From UBA8919 sp041658185 (GTDB lineage Bacteria > Elusimicrobiota > UBA8919), in NCBI GenBank assembly GCA_041658185.1, contig JBBAAR010000009.1:70754-134753 (forward strand): a stretch of DNA of 64,000 bases, written 5' to 3'. The notes below the pieces were generated by a model. It was not told the origin of the DNA. It saw nothing but the letters and a program-made list of their open reading frames with translations, and did not search any database. Made by a program: the position numbers and the translations under genes. This document shows positions 30,506-39,442 of this stretch, piece by piece. The first letter of the stretch is position 1; the number at the start of each line of letters is the position of its first letter.

Positions 30506-33034
30506 ATGAAAAACAAGAAAAATAAAATAAGCCAACCAAGGTTGGCAACTGCAAATAAGCCAACCAAGGTTGGCAACTACTACTCGCTACTTACTAATTC
30601 AACTGGGTTCAGTCAGGTTGAGATAGTGGTTACAATTCTTGTCATCAGCATTGTTATTCTGGGTATAATTACCACTTTCTCAACTATCGGTAAGGGTCTT
30701 ATAACCGGTAAAACCAGAACCATAGCAAATAATCTCGCGCAGGAAAAAATTGAGATATTAAAGAACATTTCTTATGCGCGTCTACTTACTACTTCCGAAG
30801 ATGACCTCATATCTCCCGGTTATGACAATACGAACACCGATTACATTCCGGAATCATTAAATGTCGGCGATGCCAATTATACCAGATACACAACCGTCTG
30901 GAAAGCGGAGGAATCAGGTACGGAAATTTCCACGATGTCGCCGACCGCAACGGATCAGGGTATAAAAAAAATAAAAATAGAAGTAAAATGGACGGAAAAT
31001 AATGAGCAAAAATCACTTGTTTTGTATAATTTAAGGGATGACCCGAACAGAACAACAATGAGCGGCAAAATATACGGTATCATAACCACCACGAACAGCG
31101 TCGGAATTTCCGCAGCAAGGGTTGAGGTAGTTCAGGATATAAACAGGAGCGATACGACATCCACCACCGGCTATTATATTATAAAAACAACCTCACCTGC
31201 AACCGTTCAGATAAGTGTTTCAAAAGACGGCTATTTTTCAAAGGTCTCCGCCGCCACCGCCGTTTCCGCCGCAGTCAATCTTCAACTGACGGCGAAAGAG
31301 AAGGGAAACGCTTACGGTTTTGTCTATAAAAGAGACCATCTGGTAATTTCGGAAATCTGCATTGCTCTTACAGAAGATGCAACGGAATATGTTGAACTTT
31401 ATAATCCGACGACATACACCATAACCGTTGAAAATAACTATATACTTAAATATGTTGATAATTCCGATTTTTTGTTTACATGTGAGAATAATACCGTTGA
31501 TTCGCATAAATATTTTCTTATAGCGAGTTATCCGTCGGTAACCGGTATTCAAGCAGATGCAACTTATCTCTCTGCCAAAATGCCTAATGCCTCAAACACC
31601 GGCGGCGTGGGTTTGTTGACTACTGCTGATGTCTGGATAGACAGTATTGCCTGGGGACCTGCCGGGTCAATACCCGATAACGCAAAAGAGGGAAGCGGTT
31701 TTGCAATTGCGGCGGGGAATTTTTCAACAAATGACAGCATAGAGCGGATTTCTTATTCATCATATACTACTTCCGTGTTGATGTGGGACAATTCAAACGG
31801 CAATGCATATGACAACGACAAAAATGAAGAAAATTGGGTTTTTCATGATAATCAAGTAAAACCTCAAAATACTACAAGTACCGCCGAAACGCCTGTTTTG
31901 GGAACACCCGTCGGCTATGCGGTTGTTTCGGCAAACGACGGGCTTTCATCGGCGGTAAATGCTTCTTCAACCGGCTATTATTATCTTACGGGAATTGCAA
32001 CCGGAACAGTAGTCACTATTTACGGTTCATCACTAACGCTTATGGGACTTGTGCCGAATAACAACATAACGACCGGCGGAAAAACAAAGTGCGACATAAT
32101 ACTTTCATCAACATCCGAAGGCGGATTTATTTCAGGCAGGGTTATAAGAGGGGATACTCTTGCCGGAGTTGCCGATATAACCGTTTCAGCCGGTGTTTAC
32201 AGCGCTGTCACGGACACAAGCGGTAATTTTAGTTTTTCCGTAGATGTCGGCTCTTATACCGTTATCGCCAACCCGGATTACACCTCCGTCCCGGACGGTG
32301 CGAAATGGACATCAGGGACTTCGCAGGCAGAAGCAAACAAAACGGTAGAGGTGAATTATGGTGCGTCGGTTTCTGCCGGTGACTTAAAAATATATGCAGC
32401 CGGATGGATTTCCGGACATACTTACAACGCTTCCGGCGGAGACCTGCCTTATATTACAATAAGAACTACAAGTCCAACAAGCAATTTTTCAACGGATGTG
32501 GTTTCGGGAACGGACGGTACTTATATGATAAAAGGCGCAAAAACTGCAACCGATTATGATTTATATCCCGTTTTGGACGATGCGGATTCATTTTTAATTT
32601 GGAACGGTTCAGCGTGGGTATCGTCTACCGAGGGTTATTCGGTTGATCTTTCACAAGGTGAAGAAGAAACAGGCAAAGATTTTAGAATTACATCCGCTTG
32701 GGGAAAAATTCAAGGTTCTGTTTCCGATACTGCCATCGGAGGCAATATCAAAACCGGTGTTTTGATAATTGCAACTACGGATGCTATGCCTGCCGATTCA
32801 CCGCCGGCAATATCAGGCGGAAGTGTTGGAGGCACCAACACAATTTACTACGGGACAATTTCGGACTCCAGCGGTAATTATAGCGTTTCTGTAAGGAAGG
32901 GCTGGACATATAACTTAAAGTCGTGGTACACAAAAATTTCAGGCGCCACCGTAGTGGTTCAACCGACAAAAACCGGAACAGTCATATTCGGCGTTTCCGA
33001 TTCATCGGCGACGGTTTCGTTTCCCTGGCCGTAA
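30506..33034 (+). CDS. giant pseudopilin with carboxypeptidase-regulatory-like and lamin-tail domains
   Basis: An 842-residue protein with a type IV prepilin signal: cleavage site G-F-S-Q-V-E (Gly -1, Phe +1, Glu +5) after a long ~32-residue basic leader, then a hydrophobic helix. After a PilV-like stalk come a carboxypeptidase-regulatory-like repeat (about 185-275), a lamin-tail-like domain (about 285-400, L-V-I-S-E-I-C, Y-V-E-L-Y-N-P), and more carboxypeptidase-regulatory-like repeats. Two direct copies of GCCAACCAAGGTTGGCAACT encode part of the leader. ATG 30506 is used; the GTG at 30476 is upstream of the promoter's likely start. Probably a tip-like minor pilin or secretion pseudopilin carrying a surface module. 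Confidence 0.8.
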   Translation: MKNKKNKISQPRLATANKPTKVGNYYSLLTNSTGFSQVEIVVTILVISIVILGIITTFSTIGKGLITGKTRTIANNLAQEKIEILKNISYARLLTTSEDDLISPGYDNTNTDYIPESLNVGDANYTRYTTVWKAEESGTEISTMSPTATDQGIKKIKIEVKWTENNEQKSLVLYNLRDDPNRTTMSGKIYGIITTTNSVGISAARVEVVQDINRSDTTSTTGYYIIKTTSPATVQISVSKDGYFSKVSAATAVSAAVNLQLTAKEKGNAYGFVYKRDHLVISEICIALTEDATEYVELYNPTTYTITVENNYILKYVDNSDFLFTCENNTVDSHKYFLIASYPSVTGIQADATYLSAKMPNASNTGGVGLLTTADVWIDSIAWGPAGSIPDNAKEGSGFAIAAGNFSTNDSIERISYSSYTTSVLMWDNSNGNAYDNDKNEENWVFHDNQVKPQNTTSTAETPVLGTPVGYAVVSANDGLSSAVNASSTGYYYLTGIATGTVVTIYGSSLTLMGLVPNNNITTGGKTKCDIILSSTSEGGFISGRVIRGDTLAGVADITVSAGVYSAVTDTSGNFSFSVDVGSYTVIANPDYTSVPDGAKWTSGTSQAEANKTVEVNYGASVSAGDLKIYAAGWISGHTYNASGGDLPYITIRTTSPTSNFSTDVVSGTDGTYMIKGAKTATDYDLYPVLDDADSFLIWNGSAWVSSTEGYSVDLSQGEEETGKDFRITSAWGKIQGSVSDTAIGGNIKTGVLIIATTDAMPADSPPAISGGSVGGTNTIYYGTISDSSGNYSVSVRKGWTYNLKSWYTKISGATVVVQPTKTGTVIFGVSDSSATVSFPWP
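30531..30578. repeat. direct repeat of a GCCAACCAAGGTTGGC hairpin in a prepilin leader
   Basis: GCCAACCAAGGTTGGCAACT occurs at 30531-30550 and 30559-30578. Each copy contains a palindrome (CCAACC/GGTTGG). Both are translated as part of the prepilin leader peptide, which is removed on processing. Confidence 0.8.
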
Positions 33035-33044
33035 ATGAAAAAAA

Positions 33045-33152
33045 CGGAACCACGAAACTTGTCCCGCTTTAGCGGGATGGACGCGAATAAACGCAAATAA
33101 TAAAGATTGTAGGCACGAATTTATTCGTGCAAATTAGTGCTAATTCGTGGCT
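33045..33152. repeat. CACGAA/TTCGTG inverted micro-repeat between pseudopilin genes
   Basis: GAACCACGAA and complementary ATTCGTGGC ends (33050 and 33144) flank a CCCGCTTTAGCGGG hairpin and the common GTAGGCACGAATTTATTCGT hairpin (33109-33128). It is a composite of several dispersed motifs and contains no gene. Confidence 0.75.
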
Positions 33153-33160
33153 AAAAAATT

Positions 33161-33643
33161 ATGAAAAAAAAAGGTTTTACAATTGTTGAACTTTTGATAA
33201 ATGTGGTAACCATTTCCATCATAGCGGGGGCGCTTTCCTCACTGTTTTTCAAGTGGATACAACTGTGGTATCTTTCATCCACCAAAGCCGAAATTCAGCG
33301 GGACGGAAGAACCTGCGTTTCGGCGGTTGACAAACATTTAAGGCAGGCGACTGCGTCATCAGTTGTTATTGACAGATATGATTCCAACCAGCCGCCTTAT
33401 TCAAGAATATATTTTACAAAAGACGGGCAACCGTTTTACTATTATCAAAAAGGTCAGGAACTGTATGAGGTGATAAACTCAACAAGATGTCTTGCGAAAT
33501 CGGTAAGGGCGGTTCAGTTTATCTATCCGGAAACAGCCGACGACTCAATTATAGCGATGTCAATTACTTTTGAGAAAAAGACGTATTCATCGCAGACAAA
33601 AGCGCTTCAACTTTCGGTGGCAAAAGTTCGTATCATGAATTAA
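33161..33643 (+). CDS. PilW/GspJ-like pseudopilin
   Basis: 160 residues with the prepilin signal K-K-K-G-F-T-I-V-E-L-L (cleavage after Gly5, Glu at +5) and N-terminal hydrophobic helix. The rest is a compact alpha/beta head resembling PilW/GspJ-type minor pilins (W-Y-L-S-S-T-K-A-E-I-Q-R-D, D-K-H-L-R-Q-A). Second gene of a triad; no strong ribosome-binding site. Confidence 0.82.
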   Translation: MKKKGFTIVELLINVVTISIIAGALSSLFFKWIQLWYLSSTKAEIQRDGRTCVSAVDKHLRQATASSVVIDRYDSNQPPYSRIYFTKDGQPFYYYQKGQELYEVINSTRCLAKSVRAVQFIYPETADDSIIAMSITFEKKTYSSQTKALQLSVAKVRIMN

Positions 33644-33655
33644 ACGGGAGAGATT

Positions 33656-34963
33656 ATGAATATTAAAAAAGGTCAAGTAGTGGTTATCATGCTTATAATT
33701 GCGATGATTATCGGCATCGTTATACCCGGACTTGTTTTTCTAACCCAGCACGAAGCGAAATGGACGGTGAAAGAGGTAAAATCCACAAGGGCTTTTCATC
33801 TCGCGGAGGCAGGACTTGACAGGGGCGTTTATAAATTGAATGAAACTGGGATATGGGATGATGTTATTGAAGGAACGCATATTACAAATTACTACGGCGA
33901 TAAAGAATATTCAGATATTGAAGGCGGTTCTTACAAAATAAAATTATCTACAGGCGCGGAAGAAGACGAAGTAATAATTACTGCTTCCGGAAAAGACAGT
34001 GCGACCGCCGAGTGCAGAACAATTCAGGCGGTTTATTATAAATCGCCGGGAGTAACAGGCGCCTTAAATGCGTCGGGTATTACAGCAGGCGGTAATTTTA
34101 AAATTCACTGGGGTCCTGTATATTCAATTGGAGCCATTGTCTTATCAGGTTCAGCGGATAATGGTTTCCCAAGAAAATATGCTGCAGGTCAAATTACCTG
34201 TGTCGGCGGCGGAGGTCATGACCACGATGATCCTACCGCCGGAGCACCCACATCAGGTCCTACAGGAGTTAATGACGAATATCAAGAATGGCATGATCAG
34301 CGTGAGGATATCACTCTCCCGGAAATTGATTTTGATAAATATAAAGCGGATGCTCAAGCATATGAAACAGCCAGCGGTTACGATGTTTATAGAGATACCT
34401 CAGTTGCAACAACTACTTTTAGCGGTGCATATGTCGGCGGTGGAAGTTCTGGCATTTATGATGATATCGCTGATACCTTTACCACTTATTACATTGAAAA
34501 CGCCGCTACATTAACACAATGCAATCTAAAAGGTGTTATTATATGTAAAGGTAATATGACCTTTGGGACAAGTAATAAAGGAACTGCACGGTCGGCAACT
34601 CCACATGCAGATGCATGGAAGGAGTACTGGAATAATACTGCAGAAGCCAGCGGCTGGGGTGGACCGGATAGTACTGATACCGGAGAATACCCCGGCGATA
34701 GCGGATTACATTCATCAAGCACATCATTTAACATGGGGAACACTGCTATGAGGGGTTTCATATATGTCGGCGGAATTGCTGATTGCGGTTCTAGTCCTTC
34801 AATATATGGATCTGTAATTTGTGCCGGTAGTGTTGCAGGAACAGGTTCGCCTGTAATATATTATGATAAAACCTGTGCTGAAAATATAGAAGTAACTTCA
34901 ACCGGAAGACCCACCAGACAAAGTTGGAAAGAACTCCCCCCTCAATGGGATCCTATGCCGTAA
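33656..34963 (+). CDS. PilX-like pilus assembly protein with long beta-rich tail
   Basis: 435 residues. The N-terminus K-K-G-Q-V-V-V-I-M-L-I-I-A-M-I and the F-H-L-A-E-A-G-L-D-R-G segment are the hallmark of PilX-like proteins, which lack the usual Glu at +5. The remainder is a repetitive Gly/Thr-rich region that may form a beta-solenoid (about 140-420), with a His/Asp-rich stretch (G-G-G-H-D-H-D-D, about 184) that could bind metal. It completes a triad repeated in a second cluster at 49719-53564. Confidence 0.75.
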   Translation: MNIKKGQVVVIMLIIAMIIGIVIPGLVFLTQHEAKWTVKEVKSTRAFHLAEAGLDRGVYKLNETGIWDDVIEGTHITNYYGDKEYSDIEGGSYKIKLSTGAEEDEVIITASGKDSATAECRTIQAVYYKSPGVTGALNASGITAGGNFKIHWGPVYSIGAIVLSGSADNGFPRKYAAGQITCVGGGGHDHDDPTAGAPTSGPTGVNDEYQEWHDQREDITLPEIDFDKYKADAQAYETASGYDVYRDTSVATTTFSGAYVGGGSSGIYDDIADTFTTYYIENAATLTQCNLKGVIICKGNMTFGTSNKGTARSATPHADAWKEYWNNTAEASGWGGPDSTDTGEYPGDSGLHSSSTSFNMGNTAMRGFIYVGGIADCGSSPSIYGSVICAGSVAGTGSPVIYYDKTCAENIEVTSTGRPTRQSWKELPPQWDPMP

Positions 34964-34984
34964 AAAATGGGTGGAAATAATAAA

Positions 34985-35022
34985 ATAATGGGGACGGAGG
35001 AAAATAATGGGGACGGAGGTAA
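34985..35022. repeat. duplicated AATAATGGGGACGGAGG motif
   Basis: The motif ATAATGGGGACGGAGG occurs twice, 23 nt apart, between the PilX-like gene and uvrB. It contains ATG and GGAGG, but neither copy starts an ORF. Probably a dispersed element. Confidence 0.5.
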
Positions 35023-35036
35023 TTAAATTATGGAAG

Positions 35037-35060
35037 TGCGACCTTTCAAGGTCGCTTTTT
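35037..35060 (+). terminator. GCGACCTT terminator abutting the uvrB start codon
   Basis: GCGACCTT and AAGGTCGC pair over a 2-nt loop and are followed by T6; the uvrB ATG (35062) begins right after. The AAGG in the right arm (35048-35051) is the only Shine-Dalgarno-like sequence for uvrB, so the hairpin would mask it. The same hairpin occurs at 19908-19925. Confidence 0.7.
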
Positions 35061-35061
35061 T

Positions 35062-37059
35062 ATGAATAAATTCAAACTTGTATCAAAATTCAAACCCGCG
35101 GGCGACCAGCCGGAAGCCATCAAACAGCTTGTTGATGGTTTAAGTAAAAATCAGAGACATCAGGTGTTACTCGGTGTTACAGGAAGCGGAAAAACATTTA
35201 CCGTCGCAAATGTCATCGCACAGATAAATAGACCTACGCTTGTCATCTCGCACAACAAAACGCTTGCAGCACAAACCTACGCCGAATTCAAAAGTTTTTT
35301 TCCTGAAAATGCCGTTGAATATTTCATTTCATATTACGACTATTATCAGCCGGAAGCGTACATTCCCCAGACGGACACCTACATTGAAAAAGACGCATCA
35401 ATCAACGACCACATTGACCGACTTCGCCTGAAAGCGACATCATCAATTTTATCCCGCAACGATGTTATTGTAGTTGCCTCCGTTTCATCAATCTATAATC
35501 TTGGAAGCCCGTCTGATTTCAAACAGATGTGCGTCGTCTTGGAAAAAGGCAAGACGATAAACCGTGATTTTTTACTTTCCGAACTTATAGGCATACATTA
35601 CGAAAGAAATGATGTTGAATTTATCAGAGGGAAATTCCGTGTCAGGGGTGATAACGTTGAAATTTTCCCCGCCAATTCCGAGACGGCCGTACGGCTGGAA
35701 TTTTCCGGTGATGAAATAGAAAAAATTACCGAAATAAATCCGCTGACCGGGCATTCCATCTCGCATCTCACATCTCACAGTTCACAGTATCTCATCTATC
35801 CCGCCAAACATTTTGTTACATCACGCCAAAAATTGGAAAAAGCCGTTTCCGAAATCCGCCGCGAATTAAAGGGACAGGTACAATTTTTTACAAATCAGGG
35901 CAAATTGTTGGAAGCACAGAGAATTGAACAACGGACAAATTACGATATTGAAATGATGTCGGAGATGGGTTATTGCCACGGTATTGAAAATTACTCTCGC
36001 CATTTATCAGGAAGACCCGCAGGGTCTCGTCCACCGTGTTTAATTGATTATTTTCCGAAGGATTTTCTGACAATTATTGACGAATCCCATGTCACAATTC
36101 CTCAAATTTACGGGATGTATAAAGGCGACAAAGCAAGGAAGGAAACACTTATTGATTTCGGTTTTCGTCTGCCTTCCGCACTTGATAACCGTCCTCAAAA
36201 ACTGGACGAGTTTGAATCGCTGGTCGGAAATATTATCTATCTTTCTGCAACTCCGTCGGAATATGAACTGAAAAAATCTAAAGGGGTGATTGTTGAGCAG
36301 ATTGTCCGTCCTACCGGTCTTATTGACCCGGAAGTTGTTGTTAAACCGATAAAAAATCAGATTGACGATTTGATTGCAGAAATAGGAAAGCGGGTAAAAA
36401 ATAAAGAGCGGGTTTTGGTTACAACTCTCACAAAAAAAATGGCGGAAGACCTCGCGGAGTATCTCTATGAAAAAAAGATAAAAGTAAAATATCTCCACAG
36501 CGATATTAAAGCACTTGAAAGAATAGAGATTTTGAATGACCTGCGGAAAGGTAATTTTGATGTTTTGGTCGGCGTAAATCTTTTACGCGAGGGCTTGGAT
36601 TTGCCGGAGGTCTCGCTTGTTGCAGTTTTGGATGCCGATAAAGAAGGTTTTTTAAGAAGCGAGACATCGTTAATTCAGGTTTCCGGTCGCGCCGCAAGAA
36701 ATATAAACGGTTTCGTAATTCTTTATGCAGACAACATCACCGGTTCAATGAAAAGGGCTTTGTCCGAGATGGACCGCCGCCGGAAAAAGCAGTTGGAATA
36801 TAACAAAAAACATAAAATCACGCCGAAGACAATTGTTAAAGCAATTAACGACCTTGAAGAGTTTCAGTATAAAGCAAAACAGGACTCAATGCTTTTGATT
36901 AAAGAGGATATTTCAAAATATACGACGAAGAATATTTCTCAACTTGAAAAAGATATGAATGATGCCGCCGAGAATTTGAACTTTGAACTTGCCGCGGTTC
37001 TGCGGGATAAAATCTTTGAACTGAAAGAAATGCAAGTTGCAAAAAAAACAAAAATTTGA
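35062..37059 (+). CDS. uvrB: excinuclease ABC subunit B
   Basis: A 665-residue DNA-damage-verifying helicase-like subunit of nucleotide excision repair. Walker A G-V-T-G-S-G-K-T at 38-45; beta-hairpin segment Y-Y-D-Y-Y-Q-P-E-A-Y-I-P; D-E-S-H box; helicase motifs V and VI (N-L-L-R-E-G-L-D, Q-V-S-G-R-A-A-R-N); and a C-terminal UVR motif (about 625-660) for UvrC/UvrA contact. A heptamer micro-repeat (CATCTCA, CAGTTCA; 35757-35798) encodes an unusual H-S-I-S-H-L-T-S-H-S-S-Q-Y stretch. The start is fixed by homology. No uvrA or uvrC is present in this window. Confidence 0.96.
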   Translation: MNKFKLVSKFKPAGDQPEAIKQLVDGLSKNQRHQVLLGVTGSGKTFTVANVIAQINRPTLVISHNKTLAAQTYAEFKSFFPENAVEYFISYYDYYQPEAYIPQTDTYIEKDASINDHIDRLRLKATSSILSRNDVIVVASVSSIYNLGSPSDFKQMCVVLEKGKTINRDFLLSELIGIHYERNDVEFIRGKFRVRGDNVEIFPANSETAVRLEFSGDEIEKITEINPLTGHSISHLTSHSSQYLIYPAKHFVTSRQKLEKAVSEIRRELKGQVQFFTNQGKLLEAQRIEQRTNYDIEMMSEMGYCHGIENYSRHLSGRPAGSRPPCLIDYFPKDFLTIIDESHVTIPQIYGMYKGDKARKETLIDFGFRLPSALDNRPQKLDEFESLVGNIIYLSATPSEYELKKSKGVIVEQIVRPTGLIDPEVVVKPIKNQIDDLIAEIGKRVKNKERVLVTTLTKKMAEDLAEYLYEKKIKVKYLHSDIKALERIEILNDLRKGNFDVLVGVNLLREGLDLPEVSLVAVLDADKEGFLRSETSLIQVSGRAARNINGFVILYADNITGSMKRALSEMDRRRKKQLEYNKKHKITPKTIVKAINDLEEFQYKAKQDSMLLIKEDISKYTTKNISQLEKDMNDAAENLNFELAAVLRDKIFELKEMQVAKKTKI

Positions 37060-37065
37060 TAGAAT
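37037..37065 (+). promoter_or_regulatory. nadC promoter overlapping the end of uvrB
   Basis: TTGCAA (37037-37042) and TAGAAT (37060-37065), 17-bp spacer. Transcription would begin close to the A of ATG 37072, giving a leaderless mRNA. Confidence 0.6.
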
Positions 37066-37071
37066 AAATTT

Positions 37072-37884
37072 ATGGACACAAAAACAATTATCAAACTGGC
37101 ATTAAAAGAAGATGCGCCGAAAGGTGACATCACCACGAATGCTTTGATACCAAAAAATAAAATTATCTCGGCAAGATTTGTTGCAAAGGCACCGGGTGTC
37201 GTCTGCGGACTGGATATCGCCGGAATGGTCTTCCGGCATCTTGACCAAAAAATAGAATTTGTTAAAAAAAGCATAGACGGCAAAAAAGTCAAAAACGGTC
37301 AAGTGATTGCAAAAGTTACCGGAAACGCAAGGGCGATTCTAACCGGCGAAAGGACCGCCCTGAATTTTTTGCAGCACTTATCTGGAGTGGCAACCGTAAC
37401 AAAAATGTTCGTGGATAAAACCGAAGGAAACGCGAAAATTTATGATACTCGCAAAACAACACCGCTTTTAAGAGAACTGGAAAAATACGCTGTCCGTTGC
37501 GGTGGCGGGTACAATCACCGGCTTAATCTTTCGGATATGGTTTTGATAAAAGATAATCATTTAAAAATTTCAGAATTTAACAATTTAACAATTTATAAAT
37601 TTATAAATAGTGGAATACCTGTAGAAATTGAAGCACAGAATTTCGGTCAGGTTAAAAAATTTGTAAAATTGAAACCGGATATAATTATGCTTGACAACAT
37701 TGATTTTGAGTTGATGAAAAAGTGCATAAAATATATCCGCAAACATTCAAAATGCGAGATTGAAATTTCCGGAAATATCAATTTAAAAACGGTCAAGAAA
37801 ACCGCATCTCTAAAACCGGACAGAATCTCCGTCGGCAAAATTACCCATTCGGCACCCGCCCTTGATATAAGTTTGGAATTCTAA
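37072..37884 (+). CDS. nadC: nicotinate-nucleotide pyrophosphorylase (carboxylating)
   Basis: The 270-residue quinolinate phosphoribosyltransferase, last committed step of de novo NAD synthesis. Seen: A-L-x-E-D-A-P-K-G-D-I-T-T near the N-terminus, E-R-T-A-L-N-F-L-Q-H-L-S-G, D-T-R-K-T-T-P-L-L-R-E-L-E-K-Y-A-V, G-G-G-Y-N-H-R and K-D-N-H. A period-8 repeat (AATTTA units, 37573-37610) replaces the variable loop after K-D-N-H. It overlaps birA by one base (TAATG). Confidence 0.95.
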   Translation: MDTKTIIKLALKEDAPKGDITTNALIPKNKIISARFVAKAPGVVCGLDIAGMVFRHLDQKIEFVKKSIDGKKVKNGQVIAKVTGNARAILTGERTALNFLQHLSGVATVTKMFVDKTEGNAKIYDTRKTTPLLRELEKYAVRCGGGYNHRLNLSDMVLIKDNHLKISEFNNLTIYKFINSGIPVEIEAQNFGQVKKFVKLKPDIIMLDNIDFELMKKCIKYIRKHSKCEIEISGNINLKTVKKTASLKPDRISVGKITHSAPALDISLEF

Positions 37885-38438
37885 TGCGTATAATCCGATT
37901 CAAAAAAATTGGTTCAACCCAAAATTATGCAAAAAAAATCGCTGAAAAATCTGTCTCGGAAACGATTGTTCTCGCCCAGAAACAGACAAACGGCCGCGGT
38001 CAATTTGAAAGGGGCTGGAGTTCATCAAAAGGCGGACTTTATTTCTCAATAATTCTTAAACCGAAAATTGACATAAAGTGCCAGCCCGATAAAATTCCGG
38101 CATTAACCCTGAAAATGGCTGCTGCAATAATTGATACGATAAAAATTGAAAAGCCGAAAATTTTTATTAAGCCGCCGAACGATATTATGGTAAGATGGAA
38201 GATGGAAGACGGAAGATGGAAGAATAAAAAGGTAGCGGGAATTCTGACGGAAAGTTCCGTCACTTGTAATAAAATTGATTGGATTGTCGTCGGTGTCGGT
38301 GTGAATATCAACAATAAAATTCCAAAAGAACTCAAAAAGATTGCGGTTTCATTAAAAGAAATTACAAAAAAAAATGGGAATGTCAAAAAAATTTTCAAGG
38401 AAATAGTAAAAAAATTCGTAAAAACAAACCGTACTTGA
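37884..38438 (+). CDS. birA: biotin--[acetyl-CoA-carboxylase] ligase
   Basis: A 184-residue monofunctional biotin ligase that attaches biotin to the acetyl-CoA carboxylase carrier protein, complementing accA and accD in this window. The G-R-G-x-F-x-R-x-W biotin-binding motif and K-P-P-N-D (usually K-W-P-N-D) are present. There is no N-terminal HTH, so it is not a repressor, and the C-terminal domain is short. Five AGATGGA heptamers (38193-38224) insert about ten residues (W-K-M-E-D-G-R-W-K) in the ATP/biotin loop between K-P-P-N-D-I and K-V-A-G-I-L-T-E. Confidence 0.93.
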   Translation: MRIIRFKKIGSTQNYAKKIAEKSVSETIVLAQKQTNGRGQFERGWSSSKGGLYFSIILKPKIDIKCQPDKIPALTLKMAAAIIDTIKIEKPKIFIKPPNDIMVRWKMEDGRWKNKKVAGILTESSVTCNKIDWIVVGVGVNINNKIPKELKKIAVSLKEITKKNGNVKKIFKEIVKKFVKTNRT

Positions 38439-38463
38439 TTTTTCCGAGAAATTTTGATACAAT
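38435..38463 (+). promoter_or_regulatory. promoter upstream of the coiled-coil membrane protein
   Basis: TTGATT (38435-38440) and TACAAT (38458-38463), 17-bp spacer, then a GGGGAG ribosome-binding site at 38470-38475 before ATG 38482. Confidence 0.7.
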
Positions 38464-38481
38464 AGTTTGGGGAGAAATTTT

Positions 38482-38946
38482 ATGGGTATTTTGAACGGAC
38501 TTAGCAATCTTAACGCCTTGTGGCTTGTTATCATAATTGCGATGGGATTATGTTTTATAACCATATCAGTTGTTCTTTTGCTTCTTGAAAAGGCAAAACG
38601 CGCAACTGCCGAAGATTTTTCGGAAAAAGACAGAGAGCTTATCGTCGGACTTGTGGAAGAAAGGATTGACGAACTTACCGCGAAATTTGACCTTTTCAAA
38701 GAAGATATGGATTCTGCGACACAGACAGTTTTCAACAAAATTACCTCAAAAATTGACGATTTGAAGACATCCCCAAATCCTTCAGCTGAACAGAAACAGG
38801 CGGGAAAAATAGACGCACTTATTCCGGTTATTTCCAATCTCACCGAGCATATTGAGGGAATTTCCAAAAAAATTGATGCCGTTCAGGAAAAATTGGAACA
38901 GGTTGAGTCGCGTATAGATTTGGAATTACATAAACATAATGGATAA
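38482..38946 (+). CDS. membrane-anchored coiled-coil protein
   Basis: 154 residues: one membrane helix (about 14-36) and then a charged helical tail with two coiled-coil stretches (about 45-85 and 105-150). ATG 38482 is chosen for its ribosome-binding site. No known family. It overlaps the next gene by 8 nt and may function with it at the cell envelope. Confidence 0.75.
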   Translation: MGILNGLSNLNALWLVIIIAMGLCFITISVVLLLLEKAKRATAEDFSEKDRELIVGLVEERIDELTAKFDLFKEDMDSATQTVFNKITSKIDDLKTSPNPSAEQKQAGKIDALIPVISNLTEHIEGISKKIDAVQEKLEQVESRIDLELHKHNG

Positions 38947-39442
38947 AAAACTCATTTCATACATAGGACTGGCCGCCGGGGTCGTGTTGATTTTTTTGGG
39001 CGGCGGACTTTTGTATCTGAAAGAAAAAAGTGTTAAAAAGGTCGTCGTAAAAAATCCGAAAAAGGTTGAAGTAGTAATATCATCTCAGTCGACAGCGTCG
39101 GTAAAACCACAGATGCCGGCCCCGTCAGTTTCCAAATCTTCCGCATCCGCAGGAAAGTTACAATCTTCAAAATCCCAAAAAAGAAAAATTGCTTTCAGAT
39201 ACAGAAGTTCCAAACCGAAAACGGTATTTCTCGTCGGTGATTTCAATAAATGGAATAAAAAAGCCAATCCGATGAAACTGGGACAAAATTTTATATGGGA
39301 AACGGTTTTGATGTTGACTCCCGGCGAATACAAATATGTTTATCTTGTTGACGGTAAAAGAATAAACGACCCCAATAACAGAAAAACGGTTCATCTTAAA
39401 ACCGGCAAAGCATCCGTTCTGAAAGTTGAACCGCTTCCATGA
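38939..39442 (+). CDS. membrane-anchored protein with CBM48/AMPK-type glycogen-binding domain
   Basis: 167 residues: N-terminal membrane helix (about 8-25), Ser/Lys-rich linker, and a C-terminal domain (about 80-165) with V-F-L-V-G-D-F-N-K-W and E-Y-K-Y-V-Y-L-V-D-G, diagnostic of the AMPK/CBM48 glycogen-binding fold. No catalytic domain is attached. It overlaps its neighbours by a few nucleotides on both sides, so it is in an operon with the coiled-coil protein and coaX. It may bind alpha-glucans at the membrane. Confidence 0.82.
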   Translation: MDKKLISYIGLAAGVVLIFLGGGLLYLKEKSVKKVVVKNPKKVEVVISSQSTASVKPQMPAPSVSKSSASAGKLQSSKSQKRKIAFRYRSSKPKTVFLVGDFNKWNKKANPMKLGQNFIWETVLMLTPGEYKYVYLVDGKRINDPNNRKTVHLKTGKASVLKVEPLP

